The position numbers were made by a program, and so were the translations under genes. From Chrysiogenia bacterium (GTDB taxonomy: Bacteria; JAGRBM01), in contig JAGRBM010000174.1 in NCBI GenBank assembly GCA_020434085.1, forward strand, positions 1-7,792: a stretch of 7,792 nucleotides of DNA, written 5' to 3'. Positions 1-6,452 of this stretch are shown here, piece by piece; position 1 is the stretch's first letter, and the number at the start of each line of letters is the position of its first letter. Under the pieces are notes generated by a model. It saw only the letters and a program-made list of their open reading frames with translations. It was not told the DNA's origin and made no database searches.

Positions 1-744
1 CACCGCCCGCTGCTGCTGCTCGACTACGACGGGACGCTCGCTCCCTTCACCCCTGATCGCGACCGCGCTCACCCCTATGCGGGGGTTCGCGAAGCGCTCC
101 ATGAATTGATGGCTCGGACATCGACGCGAGTGGTTCTCATCAGCGGTCGCAGCGCCAGCGATCTTCCCCGCCTGATTCAGCTCGATCCCATGCCCGAAGT
201 CTGGGGCGCCCACGGCTGGGAGCGCCGGTTGCCCGACGGCGCGATCGAGCGTGAGCCGCTTCCTCCGCTCGCAGGTGAGGCCCTGGCCGAGGCCGTTGTG
301 TGGGCTCGGAAACACTGGCCCGCCACGCACATCGAACAGAAGGCATCCTCCATTGCATTGCACTGGCGCGGGCTTGAAACAGGCGAGCGCGCGCGCCTCG
401 AACGACTCGCGCGTGAGGCGCTCCAGCCACTGACGCGCTCCTCTTTGCTAAAGCTCAAGCCGTTCGACGGCGGGCTGGAGCTTCGCGTGAAGGGGCGCGA
501 CAAGGGCACCATCGTGCGGCTCCTGCTTGCCGAGACCAGCGACTGCATTGCCTATCTGGGCGACGATCTCACCGACGAAGATGCCTTCGCAGCGCTCTCG
601 GGCAGCGGGCTTTCGGTGCTGGTTCGTCCGGAAATGCGTGAGACGCAGGCAGCGTTGTGGATCCGGCCGCCGGGAGAGCTACTGGCGTTTCTCGCGCTTT
701 GGACCGAGGCATGCACAACTGGAGCGAGGGCGGGAAATGAGTGA
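1..744 (+). CDS. otsB: Trehalose-6-phosphate phosphatase (OtsB), N-terminus cut by window edge
   Basis: HAD-superfamily phosphatase that removes phosphate from trehalose-6-phosphate, the second step of the OtsA/OtsB pathway in the cytoplasm. The frame is open from base 1 and gives 247 residues plus stop. Counting from the first complete codon, HAD motif I (LLLLDYDGTLAPF, nucleophile Asp8 and general acid Asp10) lies at 4-16. The motif II serine is in LISGRS at 46-51, the motif III lysine in KGRDKG is about Lys168, and motif IV GDDLTDED is at 187-194. E. coli OtsB is about 266 residues, so probably only some 10-20 residues are missing, and the true start lies left of the window. An internal TTG at 106 would lose motif I and cannot be the start. 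The stop TGA (742-744) overlaps the otsA ATG, which suggests one operon with translational coupling. The family assignment is firm because all four HAD motifs are visible. Confidence 0.93.
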   Translation, partial: HRPLLLLDYDGTLAPFTPDRDRAHPYAGVREALHELMARTSTRVVLISGRSASDLPRLIQLDPMPEVWGAHGWERRLPDGAIEREPLPPLAGEALAEAVVWARKHWPATHIEQKASSIALHWRGLETGERARLERLAREALQPLTRSSLLKLKPFDGGLELRVKGRDKGTIVRLLLAETSDCIAYLGDDLTDEDAFAALSGSGLSVLVRPEMRETQAALWIRPPGELLAFLALWTEACTTGARAGNE

Positions 745-2236
745 GAGCAGACTGATCATTGCGGCCAACCGGCTGCCGGTTACCTTTGTTGAAGAAAACG
801 GCAGGCTGCAGGCAAAGCCTTCGGGCGGCGGCCTGGTGACCGCGCTTCGGGCCGTGCTGCGCAACCGCGGCGGGCTGTGGGTCGGCTGGTCGGGCTCGAA
901 TGCCTCATTGGAAGGGCGCGAGGAAGACCTGGCGCAGGCCAACCGCGAGGCGGGCTTCGAACTCCATCCAATCGAACTCTCCGAGCGCGAGGTCAATCGC
1001 TTCTACCTGGGATTCTCCAACCAGATCGCCTGGCCGCTTTTCCATAGCCTGATCGACCGCTGCAAGTTTTCGCCCGAATACTGGGACACCTACATGAGGG
1101 TGAACGAGCGCTTTGCCAGGCGCCTGCGCGAGCACTATCGCGAGGGCGATTATATCTGGGTGCACGATTATCACCTGATGGAAGTCGGGCGCGAGCTGCG
1201 GCGCCTGGGCCTGAAGGCGCCGATCGGATTTTTTCTGCACATCCCGTTTCCCCCGGTTGAGGTTTTCTTGCGGCTTCCCTGGCGCGAAAAGGTGATGCAG
1301 GCCCTGCTGGATTTCGACCTATTGGGCTTCCAGACCATGCGGGATCGCAGGCATTTTTTGAACTGCGTGCGCCAGCTCGTTCCCGGCGTTGAGGTGCAGG
1401 CCAAGGGCGCGCTGGCGCGGGCCAGGCTCGGCGAGCGCGAGCTGCACGTGGGCGCATTTCCCATCAGCATCGACTTTCGCGAGTTCGCAGATGCAGCGGC
1501 GTCCGATCACGTCACGCAGCTCTGCGAGCAGCTTCGCGAGCAGATGGGCCCGCGCAAGGTGATGGTGGGGCTCGACCGGCTCGATTACACGAAGGGGATC
1601 CCGCATCGCTTTCGTGCATTCGAGAACGCACTCGAGCGTTACCCCGACCTGCAGGGGCACATCAGCCTGGTGCAGATCGTCGCGCCCAGCCGCGAGACCA
1701 TTCCCGAGTACGAATCCCTGCACGCGGAGATCGAGCGCCTGGTGGGGCGAATCAACGGGCGCTTCAGCCGGGTGGGGTGGATCCCCATTCACTATCTCTA
1801 CCGCACGCTCACGCGCGAGGAGATACTGGCCTATTGCCGCAGCGCCGACATCGGACTGGTGACTCCGCTTTGCGACGGGATGAACCTGGTGGCGAAGGAA
1901 TACTGCGCCTGCAATCTCGATGAATCGGGTGTGCTCATCCTCAGCGAGTTCGCCGGCGCGGCCTCCGAGCTCCAGCGCGATGCACTGCTGGTCAATCCCT
2001 TCGACATCGAGGGCACGGCCGACGCGATTTATCAGGCGGCGATCATGCCTCCCGAGCGCCGGCACCCGCGGATGCAGCGCCTTCGCCAGAAGATCCGGCG
2101 CAACGACATCCAGCGATGGGTGGACTCGTTCCTGCGTATCGGGATGGGGCGCGCGCTGGGGGATTTCCCGGTACTCGAATCGATCGACGACTACGTGCCG
2201 AGGATCCACTATTCCGGCGGCGCTGAGAACGCCTGA
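737..2236 (+). CDS. otsA: Alpha,alpha-trehalose-phosphate synthase (OtsA, GT20)
   Basis: Glycosyltransferase family 20 enzyme that joins glucose from UDP-glucose to glucose-6-phosphate, giving trehalose-6-phosphate for OtsB. The product is 499 residues, close to the family norm of about 450-500. Visible landmarks are the N-terminal [10 protein letters not shown] (6-15), the glycine-rich GGGL loop (30-33), Tyr90 and Trp99 in the acceptor site (E. coli Tyr76/Trp85), WVHDYHLM (141-148), LHIPFP (167-172), the phosphate-binding Arg281 and Lys286 in [10 protein letters not shown] (278-287), and the sugar-nucleotide motif DGMNLVAKE (380-388). Every catalytic residue I can place is present. The ATG at 737 was chosen because homology begins right after it; the frame stays open upstream to 527, but that stretch lies inside otsB and looks like shadow sequence. 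The start overlaps the otsB stop by 8 bases, with only a weak GGAG (721-724) upstream, so translation may depend on coupling. The family makes an osmotic and desiccation protectant; such a role here is inferred. Confidence 0.96.
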   Translation: MSESRLIIAANRLPVTFVEENGRLQAKPSGGGLVTALRAVLRNRGGLWVGWSGSNASLEGREEDLAQANREAGFELHPIELSEREVNRFYLGFSNQIAWPLFHSLIDRCKFSPEYWDTYMRVNERFARRLREHYREGDYIWVHDYHLMEVGRELRRLGLKAPIGFFLHIPFPPVEVFLRLPWREKVMQALLDFDLLGFQTMRDRRHFLNCVRQLVPGVEVQAKGALARARLGERELHVGAFPISIDFREFADAAASDHVTQLCEQLREQMGPRKVMVGLDRLDYTKGIPHRFRAFENALERYPDLQGHISLVQIVAPSRETIPEYESLHAEIERLVGRINGRFSRVGWIPIHYLYRTLTREEILAYCRSADIGLVTPLCDGMNLVAKEYCACNLDESGVLILSEFAGAASELQRDALLVNPFDIEGTADAIYQAAIMPPERRHPRMQRLRQKIRRNDIQRWVDSFLRIGMGRALGDFPVLESIDDYVPRIHYSGGAENA

Positions 2237-2356
2237 AACGCCCTTCAGCCTCGAAAAAAAGCGATTTCGTAGTCTGGGCGCATTTGCGGCGCTTCATATG
2301 AGCTACGTCATCTTTTCAGCGACTCAAAAGCCCTATGGTGGGTCTCAGGGAGCAGT

Positions 2357-2378
2357 CTGGGCCGGTTTTCGGCCCCAG
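2357..2378 (+). terminator. GC-rich hairpin between otsA and the radical SAM gene
   Basis: An 8-bp stem CTGGGCCG (2357-2364) pairs with CGGCCCCAG (2370-2378) with one bulged C, around the 5-base loop GTTTT. Only three T follow, so it is at best a weak intrinsic terminator for otsBA. It sits 14 bases upstream of the Shine-Dalgarno of the next gene, so it could instead be part of that gene's 5' leader. The rest of 2237-2405 shows nothing more convincing: a TATGGT (2334-2339) could be a -10 box but lacks a well-spaced -35. Confidence 0.3.
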
Positions 2379-2392
2379 TTTCGGACCTTCCC

Positions 2393-2398
2393 AAGGAG
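2393..2398 (+). promoter_or_regulatory. Strong ribosome binding site AAGGAG
   Basis: AAGGAG lies 7 bases before the ATG at 2406. It fixes the start of the radical SAM gene, although the reading frame stays open far upstream inside otsA. Confidence 0.85.
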
Positions 2399-2405
2399 CA
2401 ACCCC

Positions 2406-3692
2406 ATGATCAGCGTGACCAAGCTACTTCTGGACCAGGTCGCCGCCGGCGACGCCATCCGCTACGGCGAGAATGTCCCCGAAAAACACGGCATGCCCGG
2501 CTCGACGCCGCCCGAGGCGCCGGTGAGCGCCGAGGCCCGCCGCCCGGTGGTGGTCTGGAATCTCACCCGCAGTTGCAACCTGCGCTGCGTCCATTGCTAC
2601 ACCGATTCCGAGGGCAAGCGCTACGACGGCGAGCTGAGCACCGAGCAGGCCAAGGGCGTCATCGACGACCTCGCCGATTTCGGCGTGCCGGCCCTGCTTC
2701 TCTCGGGCGGCGAGCCGCTCACTCGTCACGATTTCTGGGAACTCGTTCCCTACGCCCGTGATCGCGGCCTGCGCCTGACCCTCTCCACCAATGGCACGCT
2801 CATCGACGAAGAGACCGCCCGCAAGCTCAAGGACCACGGCTTTACCTACGTGGGCATTTCCTTCGACGGCATCGGCGAAGTGAACGACCGCTTCCGCGGC
2901 AAGGAAGGCGCCTTCGACGCCGCCGTGCGCGGACTCCGCAACTGCATCGCCGTTGGTCAGCGCGTGGGCCTTCGCATGACGCTCACCCGCAACAACTACG
3001 AAGACCTCGACAACATCTTTGATTTCATCGAAGCCGAAGGCATCGGCCGCGTGTGTTTCTACCACCTGGTCTATTCCGGCCGCGGCGGCGGTCTGCAGGA
3101 ATCGGATCTCACTCATGCCGAGACCCGCGACGCCCTCGACAAGATCGCTGCGCGCACGCTCGACATGCATCAGCGCGGCAAGCCCATCGAGGTGCTCACC
3201 GTCGATAATCACATCGACGGGGTCTACTTCTACCAGCGCGCGCTCGAGAGCGACCCGGCGCTGGCCGAGAGAATTGAGAAGCGCCTTCGCTGGAACGGCG
3301 GCGGCCGCAATTCCTCGGGCGTCGGTATCGGCGACATCGACTTCCTGGGCAACGTGCACGCCGACCAGTTCTCGATGAACTACAGCTTCGGCAATGTGAA
3401 GGAGCGCAAGTTCTCCGACATCTGGACCGATCTCTCGGACGAGCGCCTGTATGCGCTTCGCAACCAGGAAGGCCGCATCGAGGGCAAGTGCTCGGTGTGC
3501 AAGTGGTACGGGCTCTGCGGCGGCGGCATGCGGGTGCGTGCCGAGCGCGTCTACGGCACTCCCTGGCGCCCGGACCCGGCCTGTTACCTGAGCGCCGAGG
3601 AATGCGGCATCAGCCCCGAGCAGGAACGCGAGCTGCGCGAAGCGGGCGCCTGGGTCGATCCGCCCGAGTATCTGACGCAGGGACGGGCCTGA
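2406..3692 (+). CDS. ahbC: Radical SAM haem-biosynthesis protein, AhbC/NirJ group (probable Fe-coproporphyrin III synthase)
   Basis: A 428-residue radical SAM/SPASM-type protein. The [4Fe-4S]-SAM motif CNLRCVHC has Cys57, Cys61 and Cys64, and the SAM-binding SGGEP is at 100-104. A C-terminal cysteine set, Cys362-x2-Cys365-x5-Cys371-x21-Cys393, would bind an auxiliary cluster. The head (MISVTKLLLDQ...AIRYG, then RRPVVVWNLTRSCNLRC) and the tail (CKWYGLCGG...RVRAERVYGTPW.PDPACYL) are the signature of the AhbC/NirJ family. AhbC removes acetate side chains from 12,18-didecarboxysiroheme to give Fe-coproporphyrin III in the siroheme-dependent haem pathway of sulfate reducers and archaea. NirJ does related chemistry for haem d1. 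The N-terminus looks more like AhbC, as I recall that family, but NirJ or a paralogue remains possible. The usual partners (AhbA, AhbB, AhbD or nir genes) are absent from the window, so the specific role is inferred. A strong Shine-Dalgarno sets the start. Confidence 0.78.
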   Translation: MISVTKLLLDQVAAGDAIRYGENVPEKHGMPGSTPPEAPVSAEARRPVVVWNLTRSCNLRCVHCYTDSEGKRYDGELSTEQAKGVIDDLADFGVPALLLSGGEPLTRHDFWELVPYARDRGLRLTLSTNGTLIDEETARKLKDHGFTYVGISFDGIGEVNDRFRGKEGAFDAAVRGLRNCIAVGQRVGLRMTLTRNNYEDLDNIFDFIEAEGIGRVCFYHLVYSGRGGGLQESDLTHAETRDALDKIAARTLDMHQRGKPIEVLTVDNHIDGVYFYQRALESDPALAERIEKRLRWNGGGRNSSGVGIGDIDFLGNVHADQFSMNYSFGNVKERKFSDIWTDLSDERLYALRNQEGRIEGKCSVCKWYGLCGGGMRVRAERVYGTPWRPDPACYLSAEECGISPEQERELREAGAWVDPPEYLTQGRA

Positions 3693-3699
3693 GCGCGGG

Positions 3700-4464
3700 C
3701 TAGGAAAAATCCGGCTTGGGACCAAAAGTCCCCGCGAGCCAGCCCGAGAGATTCGGGGCGAACATCTGCGAGAGATAGAACGCAGGGTAGACGATCCGCG
3801 CCTTGCGGCTCTCGACTCCCTTGCGTATCAGGCGCGCGAGAGTCTCGGGCTTTCCCTCGGGCATGAGCGCGGCGGTTCCCTTGCGCCCGCCGACGGCCTC
3901 GTAGGACTTGTCGGCCATCGGGGTATTGATGGGGCCCGGATAGACGGTCATCACGTGCACGCCGCTCTTTAGAATCTCATAGCGCAGCGACTCCGAGAAC
4001 ATGGCAAAGCCGGCCTTGGAAGCGCCGTACCAGGCTTTCATGGGCACCGGTGCGAGCGCCGCGACCGAGGCGATATTCACGATATGACCGCTTCGCCGCG
4101 CGGCCATGCGCGGCGCGACATGCTGGGCCAGCGTGAGCGGTGAGAGCAGGTTGAGGTGCATGAGCGCGATGCATTCGGCAAGGTCTGCTTCCAGGGTGGG
4201 GCCCATGTTGTCCATGCCCGCATTGTTGACGAGCACGTCGATGGGGCCGAGCGCCTTCTCGGATGCCGCGACCCAGTCGGCTGCATGGGGCGAGTCCGAG
4301 AGGTCTGCGCCGACGGTATGGGCCGTCGCGCCGCTCTCACGCGCAATCTGATCGAGAACTTCCTTGCGCCGCGCAACCAGCGTGAGCTTCGCACCCGCCC
4401 GGGCGTATTCCTGGGCCAGCGCCTTTCCAATTCCTGAAGATGCGCCGGTAATGGCAACGTGCAT
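3700..4464 (-). CDS. Classical short-chain dehydrogenase/reductase (SDR), substrate unknown
   Basis: A 254-residue NAD(P)-dependent oxidoreductase with a Rossmann fold. The cofactor loop TGASSGIG is at 6-13 and NNAG at 80-83. The catalytic tetrad reads Asn105, Ser133, Tyr146 and Lys150 (YGASK). The arginine pair in LVARR (32-33) after the second strand favours NADP(H). A TVYPGPINTPM segment (173-183) closes the cofactor site, as in classical SDRs. No membrane segment is obvious, although the end (AFYLSQMFAPNLSGWLAGTFG) is fairly hydrophobic. The ATG at 4464 has AAAGGGG five bases upstream and begins just before the fold. The frame stays open another 107 codons upstream, but that sequence is atypical and crosses into the neighbouring promoter, so I leave it out. 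The gene faces away from the DUF2236 gene and converges on the radical SAM gene. The substrate cannot be told from the sequence; lipid or polyketide-like carbonyl compounds are common for this type. Confidence 0.9.
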   Translation of the reverse strand: MHVAITGASSGIGKALAQEYARAGAKLTLVARRKEVLDQIARESGATAHTVGADLSDSPHAADWVAASEKALGPIDVLVNNAGMDNMGPTLEADLAECIALMHLNLLSPLTLAQHVAPRMAARRSGHIVNIASVAALAPVPMKAWYGASKAGFAMFSESLRYEILKSGVHVMTVYPGPINTPMADKSYEAVGGRKGTAALMPEGKPETLARLIRKGVESRKARIVYPAFYLSQMFAPNLSGWLAGTFGPKPDFS

Positions 4465-4469
4465 GTCGG

Positions 4470-4476
4470 CCCCTTT
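4470..4476 (-). promoter_or_regulatory. Ribosome binding site AAAGGGG of the SDR gene
   Basis: Read on the minus strand, AAAGGGG ends five bases before the ATG at 4464. It supports the short start over the much longer open frame that runs back to 4785. Confidence 0.6.
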
Positions 4477-4502
4477 GTTGATGCTTGAATTTGGTGCGAG
4501 CG

Positions 4503-4511
4503 ATACTAGCA
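4503..4511 (-). promoter_or_regulatory. Candidate extended -10 promoter of the SDR gene
   Basis: The minus strand reads TGCTAGTAT, an extended -10 (TGn plus TAGTAT, four of six matches to TATAAT). It would start a transcript near 4496, about 30 bases before the SDR start codon. No good -35 is present at 15-18 bases upstream. Fit is moderate at best. Confidence 0.35.
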
Positions 4512-4707
4512 CGCGGCGCGCGGAATACTGAGACTGGCCGGGGCTGACGTGGCGGCCTCCGGAGTGGGCTTTCTGCGCAGTACCGGTAATGAAAGTAGGC
4601 ACCGACAGAGAGGGTGGGCCTCGGGGGCATGCGCGCGCTTCTGAAGTCAGCGCGTGACCGTTTCGCGCCTCATTCGCCGGTTTGGGGGATATCGGGGCAA
4701 ATCCGAG

Positions 4708-4713
4708 TAGAAT
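4708..4713 (+). promoter_or_regulatory. Candidate -10 box TAGAAT of the DUF2236 gene
   Basis: TAGAAT matches TATAAT at five of six positions. It would place the transcript start near 4720, in the middle of the adjacent palindrome. There is no convincing -35: the nearest resemblance, TTGGGG at 4682-4687, is 20 bases away, which is too far. An activator or another sigma factor may be involved. Confidence 0.4.
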
Positions 4714-4714
4714 G

Positions 4715-4728
4715 CAAGTAATTACTTG
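4715..4728 (+). promoter_or_regulatory. Perfect 14-bp palindrome, probable repressor operator
   Basis: CAAGTAATTACTTG equals its own reverse complement. It begins one base after the TAGAAT box and ends 15 bases before the ATG at 4744, so a bound protein would block transcription start. The half-site ACTTG (4724-4728) recurs as a direct repeat at 4734-4738, exactly 10 bases later and so on the same face of the helix. AT-rich symmetric sites of this size are typical of TetR- or MarR-family repressors. No regulator gene is in the window, so the binding protein is unknown. Confidence 0.55.
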
Positions 4729-4743
4729 GATACACTTGTCAGT

Positions 4744-5631
4744 ATGAGTCCCACCGAACAGATCGGGAACTGGAATGGCGGGCAAATGCCGCTGCTCTAC
4801 CGGTATCTGAGCGACTGGCGCTCACTCTTCCCGGGTGGCAGCGCCGGGATTCTACAGCTCATGTATCCGCCGCTCGGGACCGCTGTCGCCAAGCAGTCGG
4901 ATTTTTTCGAGAATCCATTCGGGCGGGTGTATCGCTCAATCCCCCAGATCTGGGCGACGGTGCTGAAGCCCGATGGAGCGGCCCGTGCCCGGCATATTCG
5001 CGATCTGCATCGCAGTATTCAAGGAACGGACGACACCGGGCGTCCCTACCATGCCCTCGACCCTGAGACCTACTGGTGGGCGCATGCGACTTTCACCTGG
5101 GAAGTATTCGAGTCCATTCGGCTGTTTCATCGCGGGGGACTCGATCGTGTGGACGTCGATTGTCTCTACGCGGAGACGCTGACGTGGTACGAACTTTATG
5201 GCGTGCGCTACAACGAGTTGCCACCCGATTATGGCGCCTTCTGTGAGCACTACGAACGAATCTGCGGGGACAAGCTGGAGATGACACGCGCAGCGCGTTG
5301 CACCCTGGACATGGCGATCTCAGGGCAGTGGCGCCTTCCGCTGACAAAGAGCAATTTCAAGGACCCATTGACGCGAAATGCCGGGCGTTTGGTAGTGATC
5401 GGCGCGATGCCGGAGATTGTGCGCGAACGCTTCGACCTGCCGTGGACGGACGCCGACCAGAAATGGTTTGAGCGGATTTGCCGGCTTGGGAGGTGGGGCT
5501 TTGCGATGGTTCTACCGCGCATCAACCGGCGGATGATGAGCTTCACCCTGCGCTACGTGGGCTCGGCCACCCGGCACGAGCGTTACCTGCCACCGGCAAA
5601 ACCATCGGCTGCTGCAGTGCAGGAACTTTGA
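4744..5631 (+). CDS. DUF2236 / oxygenase MpaB family protein, putative haem-dependent oxygenase
   Basis: A 295-residue protein with the hallmarks of the DUF2236 family. These are a run near residues 38-71 (QLMYPPLGTAVAKQSDF, then NPFGR), the HRSIQGTDDTGRPYHALDP stretch at 89-107, and WWAHATFTWE at 111-120. The family includes the fungal oxygenase MpaB and is related to the latex-clearing haem oxygenase Lcp. His114 in WAHAT is my candidate for the axial haem ligand, by analogy. No signal peptide is seen, so a cytoplasmic or membrane-associated place is likely. The substrate is unknown. ATG 4744 was chosen because it is a normal codon, but neither it nor the in-frame TTG at 4726 has a Shine-Dalgarno. 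With a transcript start near 4720 the message would be nearly leaderless. Codon ends are less G/C-rich (about 75% in the first 60 codons) than in the radical SAM gene (about 87%). It converges on the tRNA gene 20 bases downstream. Confidence 0.82.
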   Translation: MSPTEQIGNWNGGQMPLLYRYLSDWRSLFPGGSAGILQLMYPPLGTAVAKQSDFFENPFGRVYRSIPQIWATVLKPDGAARARHIRDLHRSIQGTDDTGRPYHALDPETYWWAHATFTWEVFESIRLFHRGGLDRVDVDCLYAETLTWYELYGVRYNELPPDYGAFCEHYERICGDKLEMTRAARCTLDMAISGQWRLPLTKSNFKDPLTRNAGRLVVIGAMPEIVRERFDLPWTDADQKWFERICRLGRWGFAMVLPRINRRMMSFTLRYVGSATRHERYLPPAKPSAAAVQEL

Positions 5632-5648
5632 GGCAAGAACAGAGGAAA

Positions 5649-5743
<95 letters not shown>

Positions 5744-5803
5744 GCGGCGCGGTGCGCTTTTTGGGGAGAAACCCCTCCGGGCGCAACGCTCTCAGGGCCG
5801 CTC

Positions 5804-5832
5804 AATCTAGACGCGGGGCGCGCGGCTGTCAA
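5804..5832 (-). promoter_or_regulatory. Sigma-70 promoter of tRNA-Ser
   Basis: On the minus strand a perfect -35 TTGACA (5832-5827) is followed by a 17-base spacer and the -10 TAGATT (5809-5804, four of six matches). The predicted start is near 5797, giving a leader of about 54 bases before the mature tRNA end. The bases after the -10 (GAGCGGC) are GC-rich, as in promoters of stable RNAs under stringent control. The control itself is inferred from that pattern. Confidence 0.75.
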
Positions 5833-5845
5833 AGGTTTTGAAAGC

Positions 5846-5882
5846 GAAAAGCGCCTTCACAAGTGACTTTCAGGGGCTTTTC
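5846..5882. repeat. Inverted repeat with an inner TCACAAGTGA half-palindrome, ahead of the ferritin-like gene
   Basis: The arms GAAAAGC (5846-5852) and GCTTTTC (5876-5882) are perfect 7-bp complements. Inside them lies TCAC-AA-GTGA (5857-5866). The two symmetries are not concentric (centres about 5864 and 5861.5). The site lies between the divergent tRNA promoter and the ferritin-like gene, about 100 bases before its start. It could be an operator or a chance pattern. I see no Fur-like box here. Confidence 0.25.
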
Positions 5883-5961
5883 ACGGGTATCTGGCGGGCG
5901 GATGTGCTAGGTTTGCACTTGCCCTCCCGGCACCAGACATTCCGGCGCAAATCTCATTTGC

Positions 5962-5967
5962 AGGAGG
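5962..5967 (+). promoter_or_regulatory. Ribosome binding site AGGAGG of the ferritin-like gene
   Basis: A full-strength AGGAGG sits 11 bases before the ATG at 5979, a rather long but workable gap. It decides the start, since the same frame is open back to 5838. Confidence 0.7.
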
Positions 5968-5978
5968 CGAATCTCGCC

Positions 5979-6446
5979 ATGCCGGATTTCGACCAGAAGA
6001 AAGTCTTTGAAACCCTCAACACCATTCTTGAAATGGAGCTGGCCGGGGTGGTTCGTTACAACCACTACTCGTTCATGATTTACGGCCATGCCCGCATACC
6101 CATTACCAAGTGGCTGCGCGAACTGGCGCAGGAATCGATGCTCCATGCCCAGGAAGCCGGCGAGCTCATCACGACCCTGGGCGGCCACCCCTCGCTGGGA
6201 ATCGGCCCGCTGCTCGAGACGGAGAAGCACGACATCGACGACATCCTGCGCGAGTCGCTTGAACACGAGACGGCCGCGCTCGATGCCTACGAGCTGCTTC
6301 TCGACCTGGTGACGGGCAAGTCGGTGCTGCTCGAGGAATTCTCGCGCAAGCGCATCTACGAAGAAACCCTGCACATTGCCGAAGTGGACAAGATGCTGCG
6401 CCGGCCCGGTGATATCGAACCTGCTGAGGGGCCCACCGTCCGCTGA
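5979..6446 (+). CDS. Bacterioferritin-like four-helix-bundle protein
   Basis: A 155-residue, all-helical, cytoplasmic protein of the ferritin-like superfamily, close in length to E. coli bacterioferritin (158). Family members bind two irons inside a helix bundle and act in iron storage, oxidation or stress protection. By spacing, ligands map to Glu20 (ILEMELAGVVRY, with Tyr27 seven residues on as in Bfr), His56, Glu97 (EHETAALDAY) and Glu129-x2-His132 (YEETLH). The helix B motif, normally E-x-x-H, reads S53-M-L-H56 with Glu52 one place early, so one bridging carboxylate seems to be missing. Met54 falls where Bfr has its haem-ligating Met52, but this alignment is by eye. The lysine-rich or hydrophobic N-terminal extension that an upstream start would give is not family-like. 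The gene stands alone, divergent from tRNA-Ser and converging on the secreted-protein gene. Whether it stores iron as a 24-mer or has another role is open. Confidence 0.85.
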   Translation: MPDFDQKKVFETLNTILEMELAGVVRYNHYSFMIYGHARIPITKWLRELAQESMLHAQEAGELITTLGGHPSLGIGPLLETEKHDIDDILRESLEHETAALDAYELLLDLVTGKSVLLEEFSRKRIYEETLHIAEVDKMLRRPGDIEPAEGPTVR

Positions 6447-6452
6447 AGTTTG

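Noticed and set aside
1319-2209. A 296-codon minus-strand frame opposite otsA
   Set aside because: Shadow of a G/C-biased gene; no recognisable motif and no ribosome binding site that I could support.
2252-2269. CGAAA/TTTCG inverted repeat after otsA as a terminator
   Set aside because: Five weak pairs around an 8-base loop, with no T run after it; not a credible intrinsic terminator.
2424-3725. A 433-codon open frame on the minus strand, antisense to the radical SAM gene
   Set aside because: It mirrors a strongly G/C-biased gene, which often leaves the opposite strand open. Its protein is low in complexity (A/V/G/H/D-rich) and shows no family motif, while the plus strand has all radical SAM motifs.
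4581-4588. TACCGGTA 8-bp palindrome in the divergent intergenic region
   Set aside because: An 8-bp palindrome is expected by chance at this scale, and it is not placed relative to either candidate promoter in a telling way.
4465-4785. N-terminal extension of the SDR frame back to 4785
   Set aside because: The fold begins at 4464 with a ribosome binding site. The extension has no domain character and would run through the divergent promoter and into the DUF2236 gene.
5901-5913. TGCTAGGTT as an extended -10 for the ferritin-like gene
   Set aside because: Only three of six hexamer matches and no -35 at a proper distance; too weak to list.
5838-5978. Upstream start for the ferritin-like gene giving 47 extra residues
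   Set aside because: The extension overlaps the inverted repeat and lies close to the tRNA promoter. The family normally starts at MPDFDQKK or its equivalent, and AGGAGG is correctly placed for 5979.
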